Shown: one piece after another, positions 1 through 10,792 of the stretch
How positions within the stretch are numbered: the stretch's first letter is position 1
How the letters are laid out: each line of letters starts with the position of its first letter
NCBI GenBank assembly: GCA_020744225.1
Contig: JAGMWG010000013.1
Location: 372,001-436,000 of the forward strand
DNA length: 64,000 nt
DNA from: Paraphoma chrysanthemicola
Taxonomy: Eukaryota > Ascomycota > Dothideomycetes > Pleosporales > Phaeosphaeriaceae
Direction of reading: 5' to 3'
Program-made: the position numbers and the translations under genes
Notes under the pieces: generated by a model
The model's input: only the letters and a program-made list of their open reading frames with translations
What the model was told of the DNA's origin: nothing
Database searches by the model: none

Positions 1-666
1 AACCGCCATGCGCGCTATTCGGTCCGCAATACGCACCTTAGGAGACACGATACTGTGGAGGTAATGGAGTCACTTGCTAGGTTGTGTCATATTGGCTACT
101 CAACCACCATAATGACGTAGCACGAATGGCGAGTTGAAGTGGTAAGCTGTTGCACTGCAGTGGGTAGTCTTGTTCCATACTGTGATTGATGTCTGACGAA
201 GTGGTGACCCAATTTTCTCTTTCACTGATGTTTGAAGCTTCATTCTGGGACCCACACCGACCAATGTAGACAGCATCTCTTGGGCTATGCGTATCACATC
301 GGACGATAGCCCGGTTCCCTTACGATTCGATAGACGGACAGGTCCGTGAAAGATTGTTGTTGACAAAGGCACCGATGGACTTCGCATTTTATACACGCGG
401 AATCTTCCCGCAATGCTACAAGCTAAAAACAATCAAAACGCGTTTCCACAAACAGTCACGGTAGGTCTCCCGTCTGTGGTATTCCGCCCAAGCGCCATTA
501 ACACCAGACCATGGTTTCGCATGTTTTTCTCGGCCTTTGTACCTGCTGTCCCTGCCTGAATCTTTGCCACTCTCAGCAATCCTATGCAGCCTCACAGTTC
601 ACGATCGTTCAGCAACCTTGTTTTCTACTCAGTGTTAGCTCCTGCACATCCACCGGCACTTTGTAT
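1..666. other. Window edge, no gene seen
   Basis: The first 666 bases lie downstream of NOP10. The open frames here (for example 100-432 minus and 511-957 plus) show no family resemblance, signal peptide or plausible splice extension, and the second runs antisense across NOP10. I see only the NOP10 3' flank. Confidence 0.5.
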
Positions 667-861
667 TCAATGGCACGTACTCTGCTGGGTCAAGAGCAGA
701 CCGTAGCGCTTCTTAATGGTGACGCGATGCCTCGAGTACTTGTCGTCTGGCGAGAACCGGGCGGGGTGTGCGCTCTTGCTGACCTCGCCATCGATGACTT
801 TTTTGAGCGTGTAGATGCGCTTGCTCGCGTCTTGCGGGTCGGGGATGTACATGAGATGCAT
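667..861 (-). CDS. NOP10: H/ACA snoRNP subunit Nop10
   Basis: A single-exon protein of 64 residues, the usual size of Nop10. It opens with MHLMY and carries the family core RIYTLKKV followed by SAHPARFSPDDKYSRHRVT, which I recognise directly. Nop10 is one of the four core proteins of H/ACA small nucleolar ribonucleoproteins; it bridges the pseudouridine synthase Cbf5/dyskerin and supports rRNA pseudouridylation and telomerase or snRNA RNPs in the nucleolus. A few residues after the conserved KKRYGLL end are lineage-specific. The gene diverges from the LCL2-like gene, with 343 bp between their start codons. The identification rests on motif recognition; the start is the only reasonable ATG. 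Confidence 0.93.
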   Translation of the reverse strand: MHLMYIPDPQDASKRIYTLKKVIDGEVSKSAHPARFSPDDKYSRHRVTIKKRYGLLLTQQSTCH

Positions 862-1204
862 GCTTGTGTTATGTCAGAATGGGTCGAGGTGGCGGTGATA
901 TTGGCCTGCTCAGGCCAGCGCTCAATGGAAAATACGTACGCTGCGGTTGCGAGCTGAGGTGGGAGACGTGCGTGTGTGCTTGCGGCGTGGTGAGATGGTA
1001 TCGTCGTCGTCTTGGTAGTCGCCTTTGCAGCTAATTTCTCTGCGGACTTTTCTGCGGACCACCGAGCGGCAGATCCCTGTCGGCTTGGCACAGCCCGCCC
1101 GAACTTAGTTCCACATCACCCACTTCCCTACACGGCGCGCCAACTTGACCAGTCCTTCTTCTCACCATCGTTGTATGACCCAACCGTGCATGCCAATCTC
1201 CACT
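862..1204. promoter_or_regulatory. Divergent promoter, NOP10 / LCL2-like
   Basis: 343 bp between two outward-facing start codons; both promoters must lie here or overlap the opposite transcript. I see no strong TATA box or repeat. Confidence 0.45.
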
Positions 1205-1614
1205 ATGCCGCGATTTGCCAGCGTCATATTAGTCCTCAGCGCATGGTTCATATCGTCGAGCTTGCAGTTCGGCTTTTTTGACCAAATGTTTGGCAACCAA
1301 GGACATCAGCAACAACAGCCGCAGCATGTGAGGAGTGACAGTCAATGGTATCAGTCGCAATACGAGGGTGGTAAGAGTCTTCTCTGCGTCGTTTGCTGCA
1401 CCCACTGACTACCACCACAGCACAGTGCACACACTACCTCTGTCCCGGCACCCTCTCGTGCGTACACTTCCCCCATCACTGCCCTTGCGCCTGGGACACT
1501 GTGGAAGACAAGGCGGAACTCGGTGACGGCATCGCCATCTGCGGCAGCAAAGGTGGTTGGGCGGACGGCGAGTTCACCCGAAAGGTCGAGCTGGCTAGGA
1601 AGGGCGTGCTGTGA
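1205..1614 (+). CDS. LCL2: Long chronological lifespan protein 2-like secretory protein
   Basis: Two exons, 1205-1370 and 1421-1614, with a 50 nt GT-AG intron, give 119 residues, the normal LCL2 size. A cleavable signal peptide (about 1-20, ending near SSSLQ) is followed by a FFDQMFG segment, a short Gln/His-rich stretch and then the conserved Cys block CTHYLCPGTLSCVHFPHHCPC with downstream VEDKAELGDG and KVELARKGVL. These are hallmarks of the fungal LCL2 family, which is linked to chronological lifespan and ER protein quality control; the molecular activity is unknown. The five-Cys pattern suggests a disulfide-bonded lumenal or secreted domain. The join is supported by phase and by restoring the GAQCTHY junction. 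Confidence 0.88.
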
Positions 1615-1824
1615 AGGGATTCAACCAGACCAAGGAGGCCGGCACGCGCACTTCTGCGGGCAACATTATCTTGCTTCGGTCCTGTCATCACATCCAACAC
1701 ATCGCCGAAGGCGTGGGGCGCTGAGGATAAGGCACAGTGACACGACAAAGCACAAATGTTGAAGCGAGGCCTTTTCCGTCAAGAGTGCTGTGCTCATTGT
1801 ATCATTGTTTCTGGTCCACCACTA

Positions 1825-4539
1825 TCACGTCTTCTCTCCTTTCAGATATTGATATTGGTACGTTTGTCGCTCACCCTGCTTCTCGTTCGCGATGCCAAGC
1901 TCTTCTCTTCCCCATTGCCTGAGTAGGACTTTGCCTAACAATTCCTTCTCGTTTCGCATCTGGCCTACACTGTCCTGCCATTGTTCGTCACGCTTACCAA
2001 CCACGGTTTTCGCTTTCTCTTTCATCAACTTGCTAAGCATTGATGCAAGCTGCTTGTCCATGGCGGCGTTGATGGCTTCTTGGTCCTCTAGCCTTGATTG
2101 TAGCGATGTGTTCACCGCGTGAAGCGTGTCGACTTCGCCCTGTAAGCTCGTTATGGATGCAATATTCTCATTGCGAGACTCCATAGCAGCCCGGAGTTTC
2201 CCGTTGTCCTTGCGCATGGTGGTCATCTCGATCCGGAGGCTTTTGCTCTCGGTGACTTGTTTTCGAATGATACCACGCAAGCTCGCAATCTCGGCATCCT
2301 TCTCTCTCGCTTCCATGGGTGATGTAGTTGTCTCGCCGTCATCAGACCGCTCTTGTTCGGCGTCTCTTTGCGCGATATCAGCCCAGGCCTTCTCTAAATC
2401 AGCTTTACTTCTCTGAAGATCTCTGATGACGCGTTTCTTCTCGAGGCGCTCTTGCTCCAACATCATGCTCGCTTTCCTTACAGCATCTTCGGCCTTGTCG
2501 CGTACATCGTCCATCAACGCTTGATGACCTTCAGCTAGGTCGCAATGTTGGGACTGTAGCTCCTTGAACTTGCGCTCAGCTTCAGCTTTGGCTTCCTTTG
2601 TCTTGCTCAGCCTCTGCTCTAGACCAGTCACGCGTCGATCGGCTTCAGAGTGAGCGTTCTGTAAGCGATCACGGACATCCTCTAGTTCATGCTGGTATTG
2701 TTCGGCAATGGCGCGCGTCCTTTCAGCTTCGCGATGTGCTTCTGCTAGCTGTTGACGCAGTGAAGTAACGCTCTGTTCAAGCACCTCAGTGCGTCCTAGT
2801 CCAGCATTCATACGACGTTCAAGTTGCTCCTGGGCGTCGATCATGCGCACTGTTTCACGGTCTTTGGTAGATATGTCTGCATGAGCAGACTCAAGCTGGT
2901 GATATAGCGTGCTGATACGATTGTTGAGCTCAGTGATGCTTGCGTCATTTCGAGCGGTGATGATGGCATTGGCGCGAGCCGCACTTAGGTCTGCTTCTAG
3001 TGCTCGTATTCGAGAGTTGAGATCCAGGTTTGTGCGGAATAGCTGTTGCTTAGCGGCAACATCAGTCTGCGCGCACTCCAGCTCAAACTTCGTAGCCTGA
3101 AGGATTGTTTCCAGTTCAAAGATGCGGGCCGAGCGCGTGCGACCCTCTGCTGCTGCGGCGTGGCGCGCTGCCTCCCTGCTTTCGGCATCTTCTCTGAAAT
3201 TTTTGGCTGCGGCTGTGGCTTGTCCAAGTTCTGCTTGTAGAGTATTTGCACGTGCCTCAACAATTGACAACTGCTCAGAGAGCGTTGCGTGTTCTGTGGA
3301 TGCAGGTGCTTCTCGGTCCTCTCGCTGGGCCAATTGCTCGTCTTGTTGCCGCCGCTCGTTTGCGTCTCTAAGCTCGTCCAGCTCCGCAAGGACCTTAGCC
3401 AAGGTCTGGGCTTTCGATTGGGACTCCGCGTCGACGAGTTGCTTCGATTTTTCCAGCGCCTCGACGTGTCGATTGAAGTCTTCGCGCTGGTTCTCGAGTT
3501 TAGCAAGGGTTTGCAAACGCATTTCCTCCCCATACTCTAGCACCTTAGCATCCAGAGCCTGCTCTCTGGCTCTCAGACTATCCTTAGCGGATAGAAGGGC
3601 CTCTGAGGCCGCGATTCGCTGCTGCTCGATGCTCTTCTCTAGTTTGGCAACCTTCTCTGTCTGTTTGTAGTTGTCTGCGCGTGCGCCCTCCAATTCCGAT
3701 CGGGTGTATGATAGGATGGTCTCGAGCTCAAGAATACGAGTCTTGGAAGCAAGCTCCTGATGTTGCAATTGTGCTTGCAAGCTGGCGATTTGATCGTGCA
3801 GCGAGGGAGCATGGGCATTTTCAATGACGGCCGAGGTGTGATGTATGACCGTCTCTTGGGTCGGCTTGCGAGGGGTGTCGTAATCTTCGACCGTGGGCTG
3901 CAGGGACCGCGCCTTGGGCGGTGATGATCGTGGCACTTGCAGGAAGCTCTGCTTGGGCATGTGCAGTGGCGTGCCCGCAATCGCACCCTCCATGTCGGTA
4001 TCGGGCAGGGCGCTGAGGAAGCTCCTGACCTTCTCGTCGTTCTCCATGGACCGCTCTGATGCCGGAGTGCTGTACGTGCGCTCGTCGGTCGTGCCGGTGG
4101 CGCGTTTGGTAGGCGAGGCGGCGGTCGAGTTTCCTTGCTTGTGGTTTGGCGCATCCTCCTCTACAACCACTTGATCGCCTTCCTCAGGCGTGTCTTGCGC
4201 AGCACCTTCGTCGTGCACGGCATCCATGCGAGTCTCTCCTCGTCTGCCCGCCGCCTCCTTTCTCGACTTGATTTGCGCCAGCGGCAGGTCGGCTGTCATC
4301 CAGTAGGTCATGTTCATGGTAAAGTCCTCGGGGCCCTCGATGTCGCTCGTGTCCACCCGGTCGACTGGGGGTTCGTGGCTGCCCTGCAGCTCGGTAGACT
4401 CAAACGTCGAGTTCAGGCCCAGCGCATCCAGGTCCATCTCGTACTCGGAGCCATCTTTGGAGGGTCGGCGCGCAGGGCTGCGGCGAGGCGACCGCGACCG
4501 TGTCGGGCTGGCCGTATACGAAGAGTGCGAGCGTGCCAT
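1825..4539 (-). CDS. Long coiled-coil protein, probably spindle pole body-associated
   Basis: An uninterrupted 904-residue frame. The N-terminal 20 residues are Arg/Ser-rich (RSRSPRRSPARRPS). Residues about 60-95 carry an EGPEDFTMNMTYWMTADLP motif that I associate with fungal spindle pole body formation proteins. From about residue 245 to 880 the chain is almost entirely heptad-rich Glu/Lys/Leu/Gln coiled coil with few prolines, as in SPB or septation scaffolds. The role would be structural, organising microtubule nucleation or septation-signalling components at the nuclear envelope. Being a long coiled coil is plain from the sequence; the SPB assignment is inferred from the short motif. Other coiled-coil scaffolds (Cut12-, Pcp1- or SnaD-like) cannot be separated by eye. 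Confidence 0.8.
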   Translation of the reverse strand: MARSHSSYTASPTRSRSPRRSPARRPSKDGSEYEMDLDALGLNSTFESTELQGSHEPPVDRVDTSDIEGPEDFTMNMTYWMTADLPLAQIKSRKEAAGRRGETRMDAVHDEGAAQDTPEEGDQVVVEEDAPNHKQGNSTAASPTKRATGTTDERTYSTPASERSMENDEKVRSFLSALPDTDMEGAIAGTPLHMPKQSFLQVPRSSPPKARSLQPTVEDYDTPRKPTQETVIHHTSAVIENAHAPSLHDQIASLQAQLQHQELASKTRILELETILSYTRSELEGARADNYKQTEKVAKLEKSIEQQRIAASEALLSAKDSLRAREQALDAKVLEYGEEMRLQTLAKLENQREDFNRHVEALEKSKQLVDAESQSKAQTLAKVLAELDELRDANERRQQDEQLAQREDREAPASTEHATLSEQLSIVEARANTLQAELGQATAAAKNFREDAESREAARHAAAAEGRTRSARIFELETILQATKFELECAQTDVAAKQQLFRTNLDLNSRIRALEADLSAARANAIITARNDASITELNNRISTLYHQLESAHADISTKDRETVRMIDAQEQLERRMNAGLGRTEVLEQSVTSLRQQLAEAHREAERTRAIAEQYQHELEDVRDRLQNAHSEADRRVTGLEQRLSKTKEAKAEAERKFKELQSQHCDLAEGHQALMDDVRDKAEDAVRKASMMLEQERLEKKRVIRDLQRSKADLEKAWADIAQRDAEQERSDDGETTTSPMEAREKDAEIASLRGIIRKQVTESKSLRIEMTTMRKDNGKLRAAMESRNENIASITSLQGEVDTLHAVNTSLQSRLEDQEAINAAMDKQLASMLSKLMKEKAKTVVGKRDEQWQDSVGQMRNEKELLGKVLLRQWGREELGIANEKQGERQTYQYQYLKGEKT

Positions 4540-5519
4540 TGCTCTTGCTCATTCCATCCGTGGTGCGATGCTATGCTGTGTTGGTGTCGATTGTGGATGA
4601 ATAAGAATTGCGGCGTACAGCAGTCGTTGTTTGTTGTGGAAACACGCGATCCACCACAACCGCGGGAACACTAGCGCGTCGCACTGACACGGCCCGCCCC
4701 TACCACACTTGACCCTGCATCCTTCCCGTTCACCCTCACTCCCCTCACGTGCTCTCCTACTCAAGACACAGCTCTGGCATTCCAGCTCGCACCGTTTAAC
4801 TTCTCCGCTTCCGTGAGAGCGCACCGTAGACGGCGCCCAGCCTTGGACTGCCGCTACGGTGTCAGCAGCACGCATACTTCCGCGCCCGTTATCACCGATG
4901 ACCCCGCCTACCATGATGCCGTTTCCCCAAGCCGTCCGCTCCCGGCAGCAGACATGCTGACCATGTGTTTGTGTGCTCAGGCTCGCCATCTGCGCATTGT
5001 ACCAAACTTATTCGTATCACTTCTTGCTGAGCTTGTGACCATCTCAGAACTGTGGCTTATGCTGCGGTCTCTGGGAATGAGAGGTTTCGGCCCCGGTAGC
5101 GTCATACATACGAAGTACTCTCGTGTCCACGCCAGTTTGCAAAGCACGTCCTACACTCTTGCAGGGCACCTGCCAAGCGTCTTCGCCCCAATCGTTGATC
5201 TTTGGACGCCGTTGGCTCCATCCAGTGCATCTTGTCTGATACCAGTATTCACTGTGCGATCGGCGATTACATTTGATTGGTTCAACGAAGGAAGGCCGCC
5301 ATCGATGGGTCCCTCCCACGAGGCTGCCCGCCAATGCTCAGGAAGGCGCAGCGTCGTGGGGCCGAGAATGCATTCATAAGCCACGTCCCGCTCGATTCCT
5401 GCCTGTTTTTAGTACTTACATCTTATCCTTGGTGACAGCAACAACTGGGTTGTTCATTTCCAACCACACGATTGAACAATATCACGACCGCTGAGATACC
5501 CCAGCAAATACTGACCGCG
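4540..5519. promoter_or_regulatory. Divergent intergenic region
   Basis: 980 bp between the coiled-coil gene (minus) and the PPxY membrane protein (plus). Open frames here (for example 4813-5379 plus) lack any recognisable feature. A pyrimidine-rich tract near 4700-4800 fits promoter or 5' UTR DNA of the minus-strand gene. Confidence 0.4.
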
Positions 5520-6429
5520 ATGGCATCACGTTGGGTCTTCCCTCCTCAGGCCGCCGCTGCACTCTTGCCTTCATCGTCTTTGAATCTTGATCTCAACACT
5601 ACAATACTCACATACCTTAATACCTCTGCCACCAATGCTCCCATGAGCGGTTTCGGCAGCACACCTGCCTACCATGCCGATGCCATGGGTTGCGAGTGGC
5701 CTGCTGGCGACCGCCTGAGCCGTAACCGCACCTGGCATTGTATGCCTTGTCCGCTCACTATCAACTTCACAAGCGAAATCATGAACTGGGACGCGTGTCG
5801 ATACGGTAAGTACAATCTCAGGGGAAGTACTGGTAGTCATCGTGTTGACATGCAAAGACTATGGAGAAGCCTTTCCGGCGTTGTACAGCCTCCCATTCCC
5901 TGTAGGCACATCCACAGACACTAGCACCACCGGCTACTGGAATCTCAACCATGTCCCACGCCTTCCGGACTCTATGCGTGATAAAGCCTTGCTCTGCACC
6001 TTTGGCATCCCAGATACCAACCCCTACGAACTCAGTGCCTCTTTCCGTTTCATAAACAGCGACCGCAAGCAAGCTACTGGACAGAACATGTACATCTTCA
6101 ACGCCTCTCAGCCTGAGGGGAAACCTATGGACGTGCCTCCACCTCCCACAGAGAATGAGCTACATGATGAAGAGCGCCGAAGGCACCGCTTTCACTGGAG
6201 TGTGGGTGCAATTACGGGGTTTGTGGTTCTTGTCGTGGCAATGCTATTAGCGAGCGTCTGGGCTGCAGTGTGCTGCGTGAAGCACAGGAAAGTGTCCAAG
6301 GAGGGAGAGCAAAGGAGTGGAGAAGTTGCAATGGCTAAAGACGAAGAGGCGCGTGCAGAGGCACTTCCAACATACGAAGGACCACCAGCGTACAACGAAG
6401 CCATTGGGGAGAGTGCACGGAAGTCATAA
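5520..6429 (+). CDS. Single-pass membrane protein with PPxY cytoplasmic tail
   Basis: Exons 5520-5805 and 5858-6429 (52 nt intron) give 285 residues. Residues 1-208 hold about eight Cys and several N-x-S/T sites, suggesting an extracellular or lumenal domain. A strong hydrophobic segment at about 209-235 (GAITGFVVLVVAMLLASVWAA) is followed by CCVKHRK and a 45-residue cytosolic tail ending in PTYEGPPAYNEA. PPAY is a PPxY motif of the kind bound by WW domains of Rsp5/NEDD4 ubiquitin ligases, so endocytic or vacuolar sorting by ubiquitination is plausible. There is no classical N-terminal signal peptide from this ATG. An in-frame TTG lies further upstream but no earlier in-frame ATG. I do not recognise a named family. 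Confidence 0.72.
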
Positions 6430-6516
6430 TGGAGCCCTCAAATGGCACAATCAATCTCGTCGTCATTGTTATTCTGAATAGAGTGACTCGACGAGGAGCT
6501 GGACAGATGCTGCTTC

Positions 6517-7391
6517 CTAGTCAGATAGCCAGTGTTTAAACCATGCAACAGCGGAGTCCTTGCCCCTGATCATAGCCTCTCTTTCGCCCTTGACCCTCTC
6601 GTCACCTTTGGTCATGCAGCCATGCTCAACGCCTGGGAAATGTACCCAGTCTACCGGGACACCATTGTCGCCTTTTCGTTCCATGACCTACAACAAGTCA
6701 GCATGTGGATTGTCTTCCAACACCTGTGAAGAATCTGACCAATTTCTGGAACGCATGCACTTTCAACTCGTCTGAGAACTGCATGTCTACTTCAGGACTG
6801 ACCATCTGCAGTGGCACACTGCCATAGTCGTCGAAGTCGTCTCTGGTCGCCCAACTAGGGTGCACACAAACAACGCAGTCCACGAGCGGAGGTTGATGTT
6901 CTTTGGCGCCCAGTCTCTGCACTGCCATCAGATAAAGTCAGACAGTCATCAGCAGTCTCACTTACCAGAACAGCCCAGCCTCCAAAGCAGTAGCCTACAG
7001 TCCCTACCTTTTGGTACTTGCTCCTAAGCTCCCTCGCCGCGGCAAATATCTCTGATTCCCGCACGTCCCGAGAGTTCCTCTTCGCAAAGTCGACAATGTT
7101 AATCTCTGCCCACTTGCCAGCGAGTATTTTTTCGGCGTCGAGTTCTTCGCCTCCGAAAAAATCGGGCATGTAGACTGTCACATTGGCTTCCCTGGCGAAA
7201 TGGTCGGCGAGGAGGCGCGCGTTGCTAAATTTCCACCCAAGCGCATCGTGAACGTACAAGACGGCTGCGGTGGGATTGCTTCCTGTAATGTATGCTGGGT
7301 TGCCGGCGAAGATGGTCTCTTGTCCGGCTGGCGTACCGTCCCATGAGAAAGACTTGAGGCAGCAAGTTGAGAAGGAGGTGGAGGTGGTCAT
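6517..7391 (-). CDS. Dienelactone hydrolase family protein
   Basis: Three exons in transcript order, 7391-6966, 6916-6740 and 6687-6517 (introns of 49 and 52 nt), give 257 residues, typical of the family. The alpha/beta-hydrolase shows the Cys nucleophile in GTVGYCFGGWA, an acid in the FSDELK region and the catalytic His in HFPGVEHGCM. Family members open cyclic dienelactones in aromatic catabolism, though many fungal copies act on other esters. The last exon is too short to stand out as an open frame and was found through the His motif. An upstream in-frame ATG at 7427 adds 12 residues; I prefer MTTSTSF. In the first intron, TGCAG at the second of two tandem AGs restores phase. Confidence 0.86.
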
Positions 7392-7427
7392 GTTGCGAGC
7401 TACCCTTGGTATGGCGGAGCCTGACAA

Positions 7428-7885
7428 AGTCGGTGGTGTCTTAGAGTGAGAGTGTGAGCTGGACTACTTGAGCTTATATTCCGTCAGCATTGGCTAACCG
7501 CCGCAGTCAAATCATAGAGTCGTTGGATTGGACGAGACACGGCTAGCGTACGAGTGGTGGGCGTACGCTTACATGGGGGGTGAGGTCATCATTGTGTGGT
7601 ATGCGACGCAACAGCTCAGTGACTTGAAGCTTTACGATTACTGTTCGTCAGAGCCTGTGTGCTCTACAAAGGGAGCTTTGAAATTTTGTAGCAAGGTATC
7701 ATGTGGTGCCTGTTGAAAGGCAGTGCGTCTAAGCGTACAACTCCAAAATACCACCCGCCGTGAGTGATGAACTCCATGAATGTGCGCGAACACGGCCGCA
7801 CACAGTTCGCAGCACTCAACAATAATGGATATAGACAGCCTCCGAATGCCATAAGCGCCGTTGTTAAATAAAATGATTAGCGCAA
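7428..7885. other. Intergenic, nothing recognised
   Basis: 458 bp between the 5' end of the hydrolase and the 3' end of the GTP cyclohydrolase gene, both on the minus strand. It should hold the hydrolase promoter and the GCH1 terminator. I see no coding signal. Confidence 0.4.
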
Positions 7886-8911
7886 TCATGGTCTGTCGAT
7901 GAGGCGTAAAAACTCTTCCCTAGTCTTTGCTGTTGATCGCATGCGACCGAGCATGCAGCTTGTTGTGGTTGAAGCTCCCGTCTTCTGTACACCGCGCATA
8001 ACCATACATAGATGGCTGGACTCGACGACGACGGCGACACCTTGGGGCTGCAGCATCTCCGAGAGCGCAAGTGCGACCTGCTTGGTCAAGCGCTCTTGAA
8101 CTTGAAGGCGACGAGAGAACATTTCAGCAATGCGAGCCAATTTAGACAGCCCAATTACACGACGATTTGGTATGTATCCGATATGCATCTGTGGTCTGTC
8201 AGCTGTGATATCTCCAAAGGACGTCTTGGCACTAACCTTTCCAGTAAATGGGACCAGGTGGTGTTCGCACAATGAGAAGATTTCAATGTCCTTGACGATA
8301 ACCAGCTCGTCATGGTCCTCGTGAAAGACCGCGCCGTTGACGATGTCCCTCAGGTTCTCTTCGTAGCCCTTTGTGAAGAACAGGAGCGCTTTCGCATAGC
8401 GGTCCGGTGTGTCCCGTAGCCCCTCTCGATCGGGGTCTTCCCCTAGGCACTCGAGCATGGTCCTCACAGCGCCTGACAACTTTTGCAGACGCTCGGCCTT
8501 CTCCTCGGCCGTCGCTTCCTTGCGCTCAAGGGTGCCTTTGCTGGGCCAACTGAGGCCGTCAAAGTCGATGGTGGGGTGTTGCGTGTAGGGACTGTGGGCG
8601 CGACTGGTCTTGAGCGGCGTTCTCGGGGCCTCGTTATAGCCCTCGACGTCGATTTCACCGTTGATGACATGGTGTTGCTCGTGTGCGCTGCTGTCTCCGT
8701 TCGCGTTAGGAGGTGGTGACTTGGCGGGGAAGTAGCTGCCCGGCCCGTCGAAATTGACAATCTGACGTCCGCGGTTGGATGTCTCTATCGCATTGTAGAG
8801 ATTCTCCCTCTCCTTCTGGTCGCGCACCTCCTGGTTCACTTTGCTGAGGGGAGATCGTCCGTTCACCATGTGGGAGGGAAGCGCGGACCCGGGCTTCGTT
8901 TCGGCGTCCAT
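7886..8911 (-). CDS. FOL2: GTP cyclohydrolase I
   Basis: Catalyses GTP to 7,8-dihydroneopterin triphosphate, the first step of folate (and tetrahydrobiopterin) synthesis. The conserved C-terminal domain starts near residue 130 with LSGAVRTMLECLGEDPDREGL and includes the zinc-binding CEHHLVPF, GYIPNRRVIGLSKLARI and SSHLCMVMRGVQK. The frame is open from end to end, but 16 codons (8189-8236) separate VPFTGK from MHIGYIP, which are contiguous in the family. That 48 nt segment starts GTTAGT and ends ACCACAG with a GCTGAC branch site, so it is an intron without a stop codon. The spliced protein is 325 residues. The first 130 residues are a low-complexity Pro/Ser/Asn extension, longer than in yeast. 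Confidence 0.95.
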   Translation of the reverse strand: MDAETKPGSALPSHMVNGRSPLSKVNQEVRDQKERENLYNAIETSNRGRQIVNFDGPGSYFPAKSPPPNANGDSSAHEQHHVINGEIDVEGYNEAPRTPLKTSRAHSPYTQHPTIDFDGLSWPSKGTLERKEATAEEKAERLQKLSGAVRTMLECLGEDPDREGLRDTPDRYAKALLFFTKGYEENLRDIVNGAVFHEDHDELVIVKDIEIFSLCEHHLVPFTGKVSAKTSFGDITADRPQMHIGYIPNRRVIGLSKLARIAEMFSRRLQVQERLTKQVALALSEMLQPQGVAVVVESSHLCMVMRGVQKTGASTTTSCMLGRMRSTAKTREEFLRLIDRP

Positions 8912-10792
8912 TGCTGCGGGGAAAACGTCTCGTGTGGGATGCAGCCGAGTATTTGGAGGGCTAGCGATGGGGTTTATGAGCGTGAGAGTCGCAGCGGCAG
9001 CCGCAAGACGTGACTCTGCCGGCGCATGCTGGTGCTTGGAGAGAATGCGGAGGAATGGTCCCCATGACTATAAGCAGAATAACTTTCTCTGGGGCGGCCG
9101 AGAACGAGGTTAGACTAGCGTGCCGCCGTTGTGAGCGCGCCAATAATGACGCGCATCGCATCGCTGGAAGAACAGCGAGCTCGGCGACTCGGGCACCGGG
9201 CATGCGCGGGCACTGAGGCAGGTCACGAGGCAGCCCAATTAGGACAGCGCAGACGTTCTGCGGAAACAGGGCCGAACACCTCACATCACCACCAAATTCA
9301 CCCAAAACCGCACGCGCATCCCTCGCCCTTGGCCAACCGAGGTATGTATGCATGCTTGCGAACATTCGCACTGGTAAGGCTTCCTATTCACACTCGAAAG
9401 CTAAGCAGGCCGGCCGTCATGGAGAAGGCCCTCCCCCCATAGGGCCGTGTGCGTCGCTCACCGAGTCTCGTCAACAGCATCACTACCATCAACCTCAGAC
9501 TACCCACGCTGCGCCCCTCGCGCTGTGCTTGTAGCGCCTCATACCGCCATGATATCTGACGTTGTGGGATGTGGCTGATGGAGTGACGGGGTTGTGTTGA
9601 AGGGAAGCAGGCAGCTGCCCATGTTGGTGGACGCGGCTCTATGCTCAGCTCCTGCACTGCGTCGTGCGCGACTCAACGTCGTTGTACTAACATACTCGCC
9701 TTTCTCATCCTCAACGTTCAGCACGTCCGTATCAGCCGGACGCTGCGAGCGCTCATTGCTCTGTCGCCTCGCCCTCGTCTTGGCGCCCATTCTGAGCACG
9801 TTGAAAGGTGGGCATTCTACAACTCGCCTGCCGTGGGACACAGCCGCCGACAAGCATCTCTCGTGGACATTCTGTGGAGGCCGTGACCTTTTTGAGACCC
9901 CTACGGCCCAACTTGAGTCATTCGTTGAAAGGTGGCCCTCGCGCCGTATTAGCTTGTCGTTCTCTCCTTACCAACGCTCTCCTCGACATCACGACACTCT
10001 TCTGCGACAGTCCTGCAAGCGCGCTACAATCGCCTGCATATAGGGCACAGTTCAGCCGCCGTGGCGCACCGACTGCCCTGGCCATAGCATTCTACTATCT
10101 GAGGCGCCGATACTCCGATTCTGCAGCCATGTAGCCACAGCCGATCAGCAGGCCTCATGCCATCTGTTTAGTCGCATCGTAGTATGCTGCGTCGGCAAAG
10201 GCACATTCTGATACATGCGCAACTCTCTCACCTCGCAACGCCAGAGTCAAAAGGAAGCGGCTGGAATGCATCTATATCGGTTGCTTTCGTGAGGCTCTTT
10301 TTTGCACTAGATAGTTACGTGATACCTGCGCATTGTCTGCATTTGCAGCAGCGTTTTCAGGTCGCAGTCATCATGCGGGGGGGCGAGCATTCACCAAGAG
10401 CATATTTCTCTGGAAGCCGAGCTAGGTGAAGGTGGTAGGATTCGCCGTCGAGGCTGACCTGCTTCATCCGATGAAGGACCTCGACGGACCGTCATGCGCT
10501 TGGCATGCGATAGCGCGAACAGGCAAAAAGCGGCCGGCGAATGCGCAGCGCCAACGACAGCATCACCAAAACGAGCTTCGGCAGCGGAGTACCTGTGACT
10601 GTGCTTGCAGCCGTCGCAACACGCATCTTGGGTATTTCTCTGTTCTATTACTGCTTTTCCTGTCGGGCTGGGCTGGGGCTGTCGTGTGCTTGCTGGGGTT
10701 CAACGTTCGGCTAGGCCGTGGCACTCAGACCTGTGAACCTTGGAACCTCTTGATGCTGCAACCTCTCCACTTCGCATGACCACTCCGCCTAC
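8912..10792. promoter_or_regulatory. Long divergent intergenic region, GCH1 / CTD kinase
   Basis: 1.9 kb without a supportable gene. Many short frames overlap on both strands, none with family resemblance. It must hold the divergent promoters of GTP cyclohydrolase and the CTD kinase; the stretch 9280-9540 is rich in CA/CCA tracts. A non-coding RNA or 5' UTR exons cannot be excluded. Confidence 0.4.

Noticed and set aside
511..957. 148-codon plus-strand frame
   Set aside because: Runs antisense across NOP10, which is identified with confidence.
3122..3670. 182-codon plus-strand frame in the coiled-coil gene
   Set aside because: Ser/Arg/Cys-rich antisense of a heptad-repeat gene; no independent evidence.
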